Of a DNA stretch of 13,325 nt, positions 6,269-13,325 are shown piece by piece. Positions within the stretch are counted from its first letter, which is position 1. Every line of letters begins with the position of its first letter. The notes beneath the pieces are model-generated. The model saw nothing but the letters and a program-made list of their open reading frames with translations. It had not been told where the DNA came from and made no database searches. The DNA is taken from contig CAKTPC010000052.1 of assembly GCA_934590505.1 (NCBI GenBank), positions 1 to 13,325 on the forward strand, read 5' to 3'. The position numbers were made by a program, and so were the translations under genes. This stretch comes from an uncultured Oscillospiraceae bacterium. GTDB taxonomy: Bacteria; Bacillota; Clostridia; Oscillospirales; Oscillospiraceae.

Positions 6269-7099
6269 TCACTCCGTGAAGTGTATGTGGTTGTTTATAT
6301 GGTCGCTGCAGAAGCAGTGATAACCCTGACATTTGGAGCAGTAGCGGAACTCAAGCTCCGGATGGTCAACGTCCGTTCTGCCGCAGACCGCGCACTTATG
6401 CGTATAGAGCTTGTCTTTCTGCTCGCGTCGGATACGTGCAGATTCCTGGCGGAAGTTGACGGTGTTTTTGCTCGGGCGGCGCGGCAACGAAGCGAACAGC
6501 TCCCCGCCGCAGAAAATGAAGAAGTTCACAAGCGCAACGAGCGGCAGCAGGTTCACCGGGAAGGAGTTGGCGATGACCGAGTATGCAAAGAACACTGCGT
6601 CCACAATGGCAAGATACTTGATCTTTATCGGGATAATGTACATGAACAGCACCTGCATATCCGGGTACAGGACGGCAAACGAGAAGAACATGGACAGGTA
6701 GATATACTCCGAACCGAGGTTCACAGAGCGGCCGGTGATGAAATAGATAATGAAGCCGTAGAGCACCGTGAGGATAACGCCGGAGAAATAATATATAGTG
6801 AACTGCCCTGTGCCCCACTGAGCCTCGAGCGTGCTGCCGATCCAGTAATAGAACCAGAAGGCGAGGAACGCGAGCAGCCCCATACTCGGCGGATAGAAGA
6901 TAAACGACACGAGCCGCCATATCTGCCCGTGCAGGATAAGCGCGGGGTCAAAGGTCAGGACGCCGAGGAACGACCGATTGATCGCCCCGAGCACCCATAT
7001 CGCGACATTCGCCGCGGTTATATAGCGCATCAGGTTCGGAATGCCGAAGCCCGGATGCTTATAGCAAAACTGCTCTATGCTTCTGCGTGGATCCTTCAT
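6269..7099 (-). CDS. Rhomboid-fold membrane protein (probable pseudoprotease) with C-terminal Cys/His zinc-binding-like module
   Basis: This is a multi-pass membrane protein of 276 residues. The ATG at 7099 is chosen because AGGAG lies six bases upstream; an earlier in-frame ATG at 7141 has no such site. Hydrophobic helices fall at about residues 22-42, 62-85, 99-121, 128-145, 150-178 and 183-203. Rhomboid landmarks are visible: W61-R62 in the first loop (GQIWRLVSF) and GSTLEAQWGTGQF. The serine-protease motif GxSG is replaced by LGSEYIYLS, and the helix that should carry the catalytic His reads LVNFFIFCGGELF with no His. The fold may therefore serve a Derlin-like binding role rather than cleavage. 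The tail (about 234-275) has C236, C239, H246, C254, C257, H261, C262, C264, H267, H271 and H273, enough for one or two zinc sites. It is transcribed alone. Genome pipelines would probably name it a rhomboid family intramembrane serine protease. Confidence 0.78.
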   Translation of the reverse strand: MKDPRRSIEQFCYKHPGFGIPNLMRYITAANVAIWVLGAINRSFLGVLTFDPALILHGQIWRLVSFIFYPPSMGLLAFLAFWFYYWIGSTLEAQWGTGQFTIYYFSGVILTVLYGFIIYFITGRSVNLGSEYIYLSMFFSFAVLYPDMQVLFMYIIPIKIKYLAIVDAVFFAYSVIANSFPVNLLPLVALVNFFIFCGGELFASLPRRPSKNTVNFRQESARIRREQKDKLYTHKCAVCGRTDVDHPELEFRYCSKCQGYHCFCSDHINNHIHFTE

Positions 7100-7119
7100 A
7101 ATCTTCTCCTGTCGACACT

Positions 7120-7136
7120 GCCGGGAAAAGCCCGGC
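7120..7136 (-). other. GC-rich stem-loop in the leader of the rhomboid-like gene
   Basis: On the minus strand, GCCGGG-CTTTT-CCCGGC forms a 6-bp stem with a 5-base loop, ending about 9 bases before the AGGAG site. It is not followed by a T-run, so it is unlikely to be a terminator. An effect on translation or mRNA stability is possible but speculative. Confidence 0.35.
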
Positions 7137-7158
7137 GGCAATGTATTTCATGTTTACT

Positions 7159-7187
7159 AATATACATTCCCGTCGGGGCAAAGTCTA
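7159..7187 (-). promoter_or_regulatory. Probable promoter of the rhomboid-like gene
   Basis: On the minus strand, TAGACT (7187-7182) is followed after 17 bases by TATATT (7164-7159). The start near 7152 gives a leader of roughly 50 bases that includes the small hairpin at 7120-7136. Confidence 0.5.
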
Positions 7188-7216
7188 TAAAATTTTGTAA
7201 ATTTGAAAGATAGGGC

Positions 7217-7245
7217 TTTTAAATTTGGCGGATGTATGGTAATAT
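7217..7245 (+). promoter_or_regulatory. Probable extended -10 promoter for rlmB
   Basis: TGGTAATAT (7237-7245) fits an extended -10 with hexamer TAATAT. The matching -35 region (7217-7222, TTTTAA) is weak. A start near 7252 would leave the GTG at 7280 about 28 bases downstream. It would leave the earlier GTG at 7265 only about 13 bases into the transcript, which supports the later start. Confidence 0.45.
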
Positions 7246-7279
7246 GTAAACCACGAAATTATGAGTGAGGCTGAATACC

Positions 7280-8056
7280 GTGGATAAAGATTCTCAGATT
7301 CAGGAAAAAGAGCTTAAAAACGACATTATTGAGGGCCGCAACGCCGTCATTGAAGCTCTCCGCGCAGGCAGAGCCATAGACAAGATATTCATCGCCAAGG
7401 GCGACGTCGACAAAACCCTCGGCCACATTGCCTCTAAGGCAAGGGACAAGGGCATAGTCGTCGTCGAGGCCGACAGGCGCAAGCTTGATTTCATGAGCCA
7501 GACCCACGCCCATCAGGGCGTCGTCGCGCTGGCCGCAGTGCGCGAATACTGCGAGATCGCTGATATCCTCGCCGTCGCCGCAGAGCGGAACGAAGCGCCT
7601 TTTGTCATCGTCTGCGATGAAATAAGCGATCCGCACAACCTCGGCGCGATAATCCGTTCGGCGGAATGCGTCGGCGCGCACGGCGTCATCATTCCGAAGC
7701 GCCGCAGCGCGGGGCTGACCGCCATCGTCGACAAGGCCTCCGCCGGTGCCGCCGAGCACATGGCCATCGCGAGAGTACCGAACATCTCCGCGGCGGTAAA
7801 GGAGCTCAAGGATAACGGGCTGTGGGTCTACGGCACAGCTGCCGACGGTCAGAACGGCCTGTGGTCGACCGACCTCACAGGCGCTATAGCGCTCGTCATC
7901 GGCTCCGAGGGCGAGGGCATGAGCCGTCTCGTCAAGGAGAGCTGTGACTTTATCCTTAGCCTGCCTATGAAGGGGCAGGTCAGCTCTCTCAACGCCTCTG
8001 CGGCTGCCGCCGTGACGATGTATGAGGTGCTCCGTCAGCGCAGCGCGCAGAGCTGA
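7280..8056 (+). CDS. rlmB: TrmH/SpoU-family 23S rRNA (guanosine-2'-O)-methyltransferase RlmB
   Basis: This cytoplasmic S-adenosylmethionine-dependent enzyme methylates the ribose 2'-OH of a guanosine in 23S rRNA (G2251 in E. coli numbering). The GTG at 7280 gives 258 residues, close to the family norm, with GAGG nine bases upstream. An earlier GTG at 7265 lacks a ribosome binding site. A SpoU substrate-binding domain (about 15-95) opens with IIEGRNAVIEALRAGR. The knotted SPOUT methyltransferase domain follows with all three motifs: DPHNLGAIIRSAE (117-129, including N120 and R126), LVIGSEGEGMSRL (205-217), and LPMKGQVSSLNASAAAAV (228-245). H119 and the SLN segment are typical of RlmB/TrmH. It is followed after 65 bases by the degenerate ATPase-like gene with no clear terminator, so they may share an mRNA. 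A different rRNA or tRNA target within the TrmH family cannot be ruled out. Confidence 0.88.
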   Translation: MDKDSQIQEKELKNDIIEGRNAVIEALRAGRAIDKIFIAKGDVDKTLGHIASKARDKGIVVVEADRRKLDFMSQTHAHQGVVALAAVREYCEIADILAVAAERNEAPFVIVCDEISDPHNLGAIIRSAECVGAHGVIIPKRRSAGLTAIVDKASAGAAEHMAIARVPNISAAVKELKDNGLWVYGTAADGQNGLWSTDLTGAIALVIGSEGEGMSRLVKESCDFILSLPMKGQVSSLNASAAAAVTMYEVLRQRSAQS

Positions 8057-8121
8057 CGCCTTTCTCCCGCTTCCGCAGTGAAGCCCAGCGCGCCCTACAT
8101 ATAGAAAACAAGGATCAGGAT

Positions 8122-11100
8122 ATGAAAGATTTCAGTCTGGACTTCGATCCCACAACTGAATCTTATACCGACATGCCGTTTGACAGCATACTGTCGCAAT
8201 ATGAGCTGGAGTCGCACGCGGACGATCTGTCCGCGTCGGATGACTCCGGCTATTCGTCGTTCTTCCTCGATGATGACGATGACGTGCGTGTCTATACGCC
8301 CGGTGCAGCCTCGGCGCATTGGGATGCAGAGCCCGAGAGCACGGACAGCGGCTATGATGACTATGCCGATGACAGTTACGGCTCACAGGACTACGGCTAT
8401 AACGAGACCGAATTCCCCAGCGCTGACAGTGACGCCGAGGAGGACAACAGCAAGCCCTTCCCCACGGTCCCCGGTATCAGCCATCTGAAGAGCTTTCTCA
8501 AGAGCAAGCTGAAGCCGAGGTCCGAAAAGCACGCGGCAAAAGGTCGGAGCAAACCTGAACCTGCCGCTAAGGACGATTACGGTTATTCGGATACTGCCGA
8601 CGAGCAGGACTACACTTCGGAGTATACCGATACATATTACACAGATGAGGATTACGGCTATGCTCCCGACGGCAGCGGCGCTTACGACACTACGCCCGCG
8701 CAGAGTACATGGCAGTATGACGACGGCTATGATGAGCCGCAGCAAATAGAAGAACCTGAATACTCTGATCCCGCCACCGAGCACTCCGGTGCGCGCGGCG
8801 CGATGGAGCAGGAGGCGCGCAGATACATTGCGCAGATGCAGGCGGGCTATGAGCAGGACTATGCAGAGCCCGAGGTTGAGTACGATCTGCCCTATGACCC
8901 GAGCACTGACGGCTACGATGCAGACCCGACGCGCTATTCTGCCGAGGGCGGCAGCACTGTGTACGCCAACGCCCCCGACACTGAGGCCGAAATTGACAGC
9001 CGCTTTAATCTCAGCGGCAGGCGTGCGGCAAGCCGCATGCAGTACGGCAGCAAGGCCGTCGACCTGAGCGCTGACGAAAGCTATGAGCCGACGCTGCAGA
9101 CCGGGTACAGTCCGTCGCAGTGGACACCGGATTACGACGATCCTGCAAGCGACGGCTCCAATGAAGAAGAGCCGGTACGCAAGAAGCATAAATTCGGCAG
9201 GAATAAAAAGAAAAAAGAAAAAGCCAAGCCCGCGGCCGTGGAGACCGAAACCGACGTCTCCGGTAAACGGACTCCCATCTACAGCGGCTTTGACGATACC
9301 GCCGACGAAAGCGGCGACTACGCCGAGGACGACGACTATGGCTTTGACGCTGATGCCGGCGGGGACGGCAAGAAGTTCTCCGAGGAGGACGCATACTTTC
9401 CGCCAAGCTTCCGCGAATATGTGCTCTCGCTCTTCGCGTCGCTGTTCCTGCGCGTCAGAGGCACCGCGCGCGGCGACACCGCCGCCACGATGAGCGACAG
9501 CGAGGAGGATCTCGGTCCCGAGGTCACGCCCGCCGCCGCATCTAAATATTACGGTTCATTCACGCGGTCGATGTCACTGCGCATTAAAATAAGCGCGGTG
9601 CTGATAGCGCTGCTGTGCTACATATCGCTCCAGCTGCCGCTGCCCGGTATGCTGCGCACACTGCCCGTCTCCGCTGCCGCATGCTTTGGGCTTCAAGCGG
9701 CAGTCATGCTTCTGTGCCTTGATGTCGTCACGACGGCCATCCTCAATGTCACGCGGCTGCGCTTTGGGGCGGACACTCTCGCGGTGTTCTCCTGCCTTAT
9801 AAGCGGCGCGGACGCACTGATAGTCGCGCTGTCCGACACGGCGAGGGCACATATCCCGCTTTGCGCGCTGACAAGTCTCTCGCTTTTCGGCGTACTGATA
9901 TCGACGTATCTAAACGTCAAGGGACTGCGCAAGGCAACGCGCGTCCCGGCCATCGGCAAACGCTTCTACTCCGTGACGGGTGAAAACAAGCTCGGCAAAA
10001 GGGAGCTTACGCTCCTCAAGTCCCAGCGCCCGGCAACGGGCTTTGTCCGCCGCGCTGAGGAAGCGCCTCCTGACGAGACCTTGTACCTGAGACTTGCCCC
10101 AATCCTTTCAGTGCTGGCGCTGCTGCTGGCAGTCATCGTTGCCGCGGTTTCCGGATGCGGTTCGGACTTTGTTTATATATTCTCCGCGCTGCTTGCCCCG
10201 GCGGTTCCGTTCATGGCTCTGTCTGCCTTCGCGCTGCCGTATTTTCTCGGTACCGCGCGCGTGTTCAGAGTCGGCGGTGCTATCGCCGGCTGGTCGGGAC
10301 TGTGTGACCTCGGCGTGAGCAAGAGCATCATTGTCACCGACCGCGACCTTTTCCCCGAGGACTGCGTGACGATGGAGAGCGTGCGTATATTCGCCGACGG
10401 CGACGCGCAGAACGTCATCTCCTACGCCGGGACGATGGTCGCAGCAGTCGGTTCCTGCGCCGCGGGCTGCTTCGGAAATCTCATGGAGGAAAACGGCTGC
10501 TCTATCAAGCATGTGGAGAACTTTGAATGTCTCCCCGGCGGCGGGGCAAGCGGCATTATCGACGGGCACACCGTCCTGTGCGGAAGCACCGATCTGATGC
10601 GGCTGATGAATGTGCGCATCCCCTTCCGCCTGACAGACAAGACCTCCGTCCTCCTCGCGATAGACGGCATACTTTACGGCATTTTCTCCCTGCACTATGA
10701 GCCGATGCCGCAGGTGCGCCGTGCACTCATAGACCTAGTGCGCTCAGGTCGGCACCCGGTTTTCGCGATACGCGACTTTAACATTAACCCTGAGCTCCTG
10801 CACAACATATTTGACATTGCGACCGACGGTTATGACTTCCCGCCATACGTGGAGCGCTTTGAGCTGTCGACCCCGTCCTCTGGTAAGGACAGCCGCATTG
10901 CCGCCGTTGTCTGCAACGAAGGCTTAGGGCCGCTCACAGAGGTCGCCGATGTCGGGCACAAGATATACATGGCGACGAGGACTAACCTTCTGCTGACGAC
11001 ACTTGCTGCAGTGATCGGTGTGTTCACCGTGTTCATGAAGTTCCTGACCGCTGGGAGCGTGAGCCTCGGCTTTATACTGCTGTGGGCTCTGCTGTGGGCT

Positions 11101-11142
11101 CTGCCTGCTGCGGCGGTGAGCCTGTATGTCAACACCAAATAA
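8122..11142 (+). CDS. Degenerate P1B-type ATPase-like membrane protein with long acidic, Tyr-rich disordered N-terminus
   Basis: This protein has 1006 residues and no assigned function. Residues 1 to about 425 are rich in Asp, Glu, Ser, Tyr and Gly with recurrent DYGY (90-93, 152-155, 177-180), look disordered, and contain a Lys-rich patch at 354-370. A possible amphipathic helix sits near 429-446. Membrane helices fall at about 488-505, 515-540, 550-570, 578-597, 658-678, 684-710, 958-980 and 981-1003: the 4+2+2 plan of P1B ATPases such as CopA. The core is recognisable: IIVTDRDLFP (D740) sits at the DKTGTLT position, CLPGGGASGIIDGHTVLCG (803-821) at the HP loop, LAIDGILYGIFSLHY before VRRALIDLVRSG, FAIRDFN (881-887) for TGD, and GPLTEVADVG (936-945) after the lost GDGxND. 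The CPC ion motif reads APAVP. Nearly all catalytic motifs are altered, so transport is doubtful. AAGGA lies seven bases before the ATG. The homology call is by eye. Confidence 0.72.
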   Translation: MKDFSLDFDPTTESYTDMPFDSILSQYELESHADDLSASDDSGYSSFFLDDDDDVRVYTPGAASAHWDAEPESTDSGYDDYADDSYGSQDYGYNETEFPSADSDAEEDNSKPFPTVPGISHLKSFLKSKLKPRSEKHAAKGRSKPEPAAKDDYGYSDTADEQDYTSEYTDTYYTDEDYGYAPDGSGAYDTTPAQSTWQYDDGYDEPQQIEEPEYSDPATEHSGARGAMEQEARRYIAQMQAGYEQDYAEPEVEYDLPYDPSTDGYDADPTRYSAEGGSTVYANAPDTEAEIDSRFNLSGRRAASRMQYGSKAVDLSADESYEPTLQTGYSPSQWTPDYDDPASDGSNEEEPVRKKHKFGRNKKKKEKAKPAAVETETDVSGKRTPIYSGFDDTADESGDYAEDDDYGFDADAGGDGKKFSEEDAYFPPSFREYVLSLFASLFLRVRGTARGDTAATMSDSEEDLGPEVTPAAASKYYGSFTRSMSLRIKISAVLIALLCYISLQLPLPGMLRTLPVSAAACFGLQAAVMLLCLDVVTTAILNVTRLRFGADTLAVFSCLISGADALIVALSDTARAHIPLCALTSLSLFGVLISTYLNVKGLRKATRVPAIGKRFYSVTGENKLGKRELTLLKSQRPATGFVRRAEEAPPDETLYLRLAPILSVLALLLAVIVAAVSGCGSDFVYIFSALLAPAVPFMALSAFALPYFLGTARVFRVGGAIAGWSGLCDLGVSKSIIVTDRDLFPEDCVTMESVRIFADGDAQNVISYAGTMVAAVGSCAAGCFGNLMEENGCSIKHVENFECLPGGGASGIIDGHTVLCGSTDLMRLMNVRIPFRLTDKTSVLLAIDGILYGIFSLHYEPMPQVRRALIDLVRSGRHPVFAIRDFNINPELLHNIFDIATDGYDFPPYVERFELSTPSSGKDSRIAAVVCNEGLGPLTEVADVGHKIYMATRTNLLLTTLAAVIGVFTVFMKFLTAGSVSLGFILLWALLWALPAAAVSLYVNTK

Positions 11143-11159
11143 CAAGCTATACCTTCATG

Positions 11160-11195
11160 AGGCCGCATCCTTAATTCAAGGGTGCGGCCTTTTTT
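11160..11195 (+). terminator. Strong intrinsic terminator after the ATPase-like gene
   Basis: There is a 13-bp stem (11160-11172 with 11178-11190, including one G-T pair) with loop AATTC, followed by a run of T to 11195. It begins 18 bases past the stop codon. It separates this unit from the EF-G-like gene. Confidence 0.9.
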
Positions 11196-11206
11196 CAATT
11201 TTTCTG

Positions 11207-11235
11207 TTGCCAAGCGGATTTTCATAGTGTATAAT
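11207..11235 (+). promoter_or_regulatory. Strong promoter for the EF-G-like gene
   Basis: TTGCCA (11207-11212) and a perfect TATAAT (11230-11235) are separated by 17 bases, just past the preceding terminator. The predicted start near 11242 leaves a leader of about 58 bases. No riboswitch-like structure is evident in the leader. Confidence 0.75.
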
Positions 11236-11299
11236 AAATTGATTGCTGATTACTATTTTGCATAAAAGCACATATAAACCAACAGAGAGGAAGCAACAA

Positions 11300-13318
11300 A
11301 TGAGCTACGAAACCAAAAACATTCGCAACATCTGCCTGCTGGGCCATGGCAACAGCGGCAAAACCAGTCTGGCTGAGAGCATGCTCTTCACCACCGGCGC
11401 TATCGACCGTCAGGGCAAGGTCAGCGACGGCAACACCGTCTGTGACTACGACGCCGAAGAGATCAAGCGCCAGATAACCATATCCGCGTCCGTCGCGCCG
11501 GTCGATTTCGGCGGCTGCAAGATCAACGTCCTTGACTGCCCCGGCTACTTTGACTTCGTCGGTGAAGCCCTCGCGTCCATCCGTGCCGTTGAAGCAGGCA
11601 TTATCCTGTGCTCGGCAAAGGACGGTATCTCCGTCGGCGCAGAGCGCTCCTGGAAGTACCTCAAAGCCGCGAACGTCCCCGCCGCTTTCTGCATCTCCAA
11701 GTGCGATGAGGAGCACGGCGACTACTACGCAGTGCTTGACGCACTCAAGGCAAAGTACGGCAGCATCGTCTGCGCTGTCACCGCCCCTATGTCTGACGGC
11801 ACCGGCGTTATCGATATCGTCCATAACGTTGCTTACCAGACCAAGGGCGGCAAGACCGCAAAGGTCGCCGTTCCCGCATCCGACGCAGGCAAGGTCGAGG
11901 AGCTGCGTGAGGCTCTGATGGAGACCGCCGCCGGCGCTACTGAAGAACTCATGGAGAAGTTCTTCGAGAACATGGAGCTGAGCGAAGAGGACACCATCGA
12001 GGGTCTGCGCATCGGTCTTAGAGAGCGCAGCGTCGTTCCCGTTTTCGCAAGCGCCGCGATGAGCAACATCGGCACTGAGGCTCTGCTTCAGGGCATCGTC
12101 GATTACGTCTCCAATCCCGCCGAGATGGACGGCATCGACCCCGCCGGCACCACCGTCGGTTTCGTGTTCAAGACCATTTCCGACCAGTTCGGTAAGTACA
12201 GCTTCGTCAAGGTCATGCAGGGCAAGATCACCGCTGATATGTCCCTGCGCGATGTGCGCACCTCCAGCACCGATAAGCTCGGCCGTCTCTACACCGTCTG
12301 CGGCAAAAAGACCACCGAGGTCAAGGAAGCCTGCTGCGGCGATATCGTTGCCGTCGGCAAGATGGATTGGAAAACCGGCGACACCGTCTGCGATCCGAAG
12401 AATGAGGTCGAGCTGCCCGCTATCGAGCTGCCCGAGCCCTGTTACTCTATGGCTATCTCTCCCAAGACCAAGGGCCAGGACGACAAGGTCGCCGGCGGTC
12501 TTGCAAGACTCAACGAGGAAGATATCTCCTTCCATCTCGTCAACAACGCCGAGACCCATCAGATGGTCATCTCCGGCGAGGGTGACATTCAGGTCGACGT
12601 CCTCTGTGCAAAGCTCAAGAGCCGCTTTGGCGTTGAGACCGAGCTCAAGCCCGCACGTGTCGCTTACCGCGAGAAGATCAAGGGCAAGGTCGAGGCACAC
12701 GGCCGTCACAAGAAGCAGTCCGGCGGTTCCGGCCAGTTCGGTGACGTTTGGATCCGCTTCGAGCCGCAGGACGAGCAGGACGATATGATCTTTGCTGAGG
12801 AAGTTTTCGGCGGCTCTGTTCCCAAGAACTTCTTCCCCTCTGTTGAAAAGGGTCTGCGCAACGCAGTCGTCAAGGGCGTCCTCGCCGGCTACCCGCTGGT
12901 CGGCTTGAAGGCCACTCTGTACGATGGCTCCTACCACCCTGTCGACTCCAATGATATGGCCTTCCAGACCGCTGCACGTCTGGCATATCAGGACGGTATC
13001 CCCAAGGCCAAGCCCACCATTCTTGAGCCTATCGGCCTGCTCCAGGTCACCATTCCCGATGCGAACCTCGGCGATATCATGAGCGATATCAGCTCCAAGC
13101 GCCGCGGCACCGTGCTCGGCATGACCGCTGAGGACGGCATGCAGACCGTCGAGGCTGAGGTCCCCATGGCTGAGATGAGCTCCTACACGATCGACCTGCG
13201 CTCCATGACTCAGGGCCGCGGCTCCTTCACCTGCAAGTTCATCCGCTACGAAGAGGCTCCCGGCAATGTCCAGCAGAAGGTCATTGAGGAAGCAAAGGCA
13301 GCCGAGGATAAGGAATAA
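11300..13318 (+). CDS. fusA: Elongation factor G-like translational GTPase (EF-G2-type)
   Basis: This is a cytoplasmic ribosome-associated GTPase of 672 residues, close to EF-G length. The ATG at 11300 follows GAGAGGAAG and opens the conserved N-terminus; an upstream in-frame start at 11243 would begin almost at the transcription start. The GTPase domain has a P-loop GHGNSGKT (15-22), switch I RQITI (T60), and G3 DCPGY (79-83). Canonical EF-G has DTPGH, so the catalytic His is Tyr, as in EF-G2/FusA2 paralogues. G4 reads SKCD (133-136) rather than NKxD. The later domains are complete: domain III-like ISGEGDIQVDVL, domain IV KKQSGGSGQFGDVWI, the tip-loop region DGSYHPVDSNDMAF, and domain V ISSKRRGTVLGM. 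The intact domain IV suggests it can still enter the ribosomal A site. Codon choice is strongly biased (Ile almost always ATC), pointing to high expression. It is probably a paralogue beside a canonical fusA elsewhere; the symbol is therefore tentative. Confidence 0.88.
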   Translation: MSYETKNIRNICLLGHGNSGKTSLAESMLFTTGAIDRQGKVSDGNTVCDYDAEEIKRQITISASVAPVDFGGCKINVLDCPGYFDFVGEALASIRAVEAGIILCSAKDGISVGAERSWKYLKAANVPAAFCISKCDEEHGDYYAVLDALKAKYGSIVCAVTAPMSDGTGVIDIVHNVAYQTKGGKTAKVAVPASDAGKVEELREALMETAAGATEELMEKFFENMELSEEDTIEGLRIGLRERSVVPVFASAAMSNIGTEALLQGIVDYVSNPAEMDGIDPAGTTVGFVFKTISDQFGKYSFVKVMQGKITADMSLRDVRTSSTDKLGRLYTVCGKKTTEVKEACCGDIVAVGKMDWKTGDTVCDPKNEVELPAIELPEPCYSMAISPKTKGQDDKVAGGLARLNEEDISFHLVNNAETHQMVISGEGDIQVDVLCAKLKSRFGVETELKPARVAYREKIKGKVEAHGRHKKQSGGSGQFGDVWIRFEPQDEQDDMIFAEEVFGGSVPKNFFPSVEKGLRNAVVKGVLAGYPLVGLKATLYDGSYHPVDSNDMAFQTAARLAYQDGIPKAKPTILEPIGLLQVTIPDANLGDIMSDISSKRRGTVLGMTAEDGMQTVEAEVPMAEMSSYTIDLRSMTQGRGSFTCKFIRYEEAPGNVQQKVIEEAKAAEDKE

Positions 13319-13325
13319 TCCAAAG

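Noticed and set aside
6281..7213. A 310-codon plus-strand frame opposite the rhomboid-like gene
   Set aside because: Its translation is hydrophilic and family-less, while the minus strand encodes a coherent membrane protein with a good AGGAG start.
8057..8121. A small hairpin (8069-8073 with 8080-8084) as a possible rlmB terminator
   Set aside because: The stem is only 5 bp with no T-run, so it does not support termination.
8383..9189. A 268-codon minus-strand frame opposite the disordered N-terminal arm
   Set aside because: The acidic repetitive codons of the plus strand (GAC, TAC, GAG) reverse into Val/Leu/Ile-rich codons. There is no start signal, and the plus frame continues unbroken into recognisable membrane domains.
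10321..10980. Calling the 1006-residue protein an active copper-transporting ATPase
   Set aside because: The DKTGTLT, TGD, GDGxND, CPC and HP-His signatures are all altered, so an active-pump annotation is not supported.
11222..12937. A 571-codon minus-strand frame opposite the EF-G-like gene
   Set aside because: It is a mirror of strongly codon-biased EF-G sequence, has no ribosome binding site and runs across the EF-G promoter.

Overview
The window looks like chromosomal DNA from a GC-rich member of the Clostridia, possibly a gut Oscillospiraceae/Ruminococcaceae relative. This rests on strong AGGAGG-type ribosome binding sites, TTGNNN/TATAAT promoters that stand out as AT-rich islands, VanR/VanS-like two-component proteins, a lipobox solute-binding protein, and a rhomboid-like protein with a C-terminal Cys/His module. 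The taxonomic placement is inference. There are no RNA genes, insertion sequences, CRISPR arrays or phage genes. No gene-free stretch exceeds about 180 bases.

Layout. (1) Positions 1-3049, minus strand: a carbohydrate-type ABC uptake locus. A large lipoprotein (propeller-like N-terminal region plus family-1 solute-binding domain) is followed by the start of a MalF/UgpA-type permease that runs off the window. A hairpin ends the lipoprotein gene and the permease has its own promoter. (2) 3224-5237, plus strand: a response regulator and histidine kinase that overlap by 8 bases, diverging from the lipoprotein gene. (3) 5323-6226, plus strand: a two-gene operon with a glyoxalase-like VOC protein and a nicotinamidase-like cysteine hydrolase. 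(4) 6269-7099, minus strand: a rhomboid-fold membrane protein lacking the protease residues, with a Cys/His tail. (5) 7280-11142, plus strand: rlmB (23S rRNA 2'-O-methyltransferase) followed by a 1006-residue membrane protein. (6) 11300-13318, plus strand: an EF-G-like GTPase behind a strong terminator and its own promoter.

The most unusual gene is the 1006-residue protein at 8122-11142. About 430-470 residues of acidic, Tyr/Gly-rich, apparently disordered sequence precede an eight-helix membrane protein. Its layout (4 helices, small loop, 2 helices, about 240-residue cytosolic part, 2 helices) and residual motifs match a P1B-type (CopA-like) ATPase, but the motifs for phosphorylation, nucleotide binding and hydrolysis are almost all altered. 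I read it as a degenerate, probably non-transporting P-type ATPase whose role is unknown.

A theme runs through the window: several proteins keep a family fold but lack canonical catalytic residues. They are the ATPase-like protein, the rhomboid-like protein, the EF-G paralogue with Tyr in place of the catalytic His, and a histidine kinase without a recognisable G1 box. Whether these are functionally linked cannot be told from the sequence. Promoters and hairpins partition the window into about seven transcription units.
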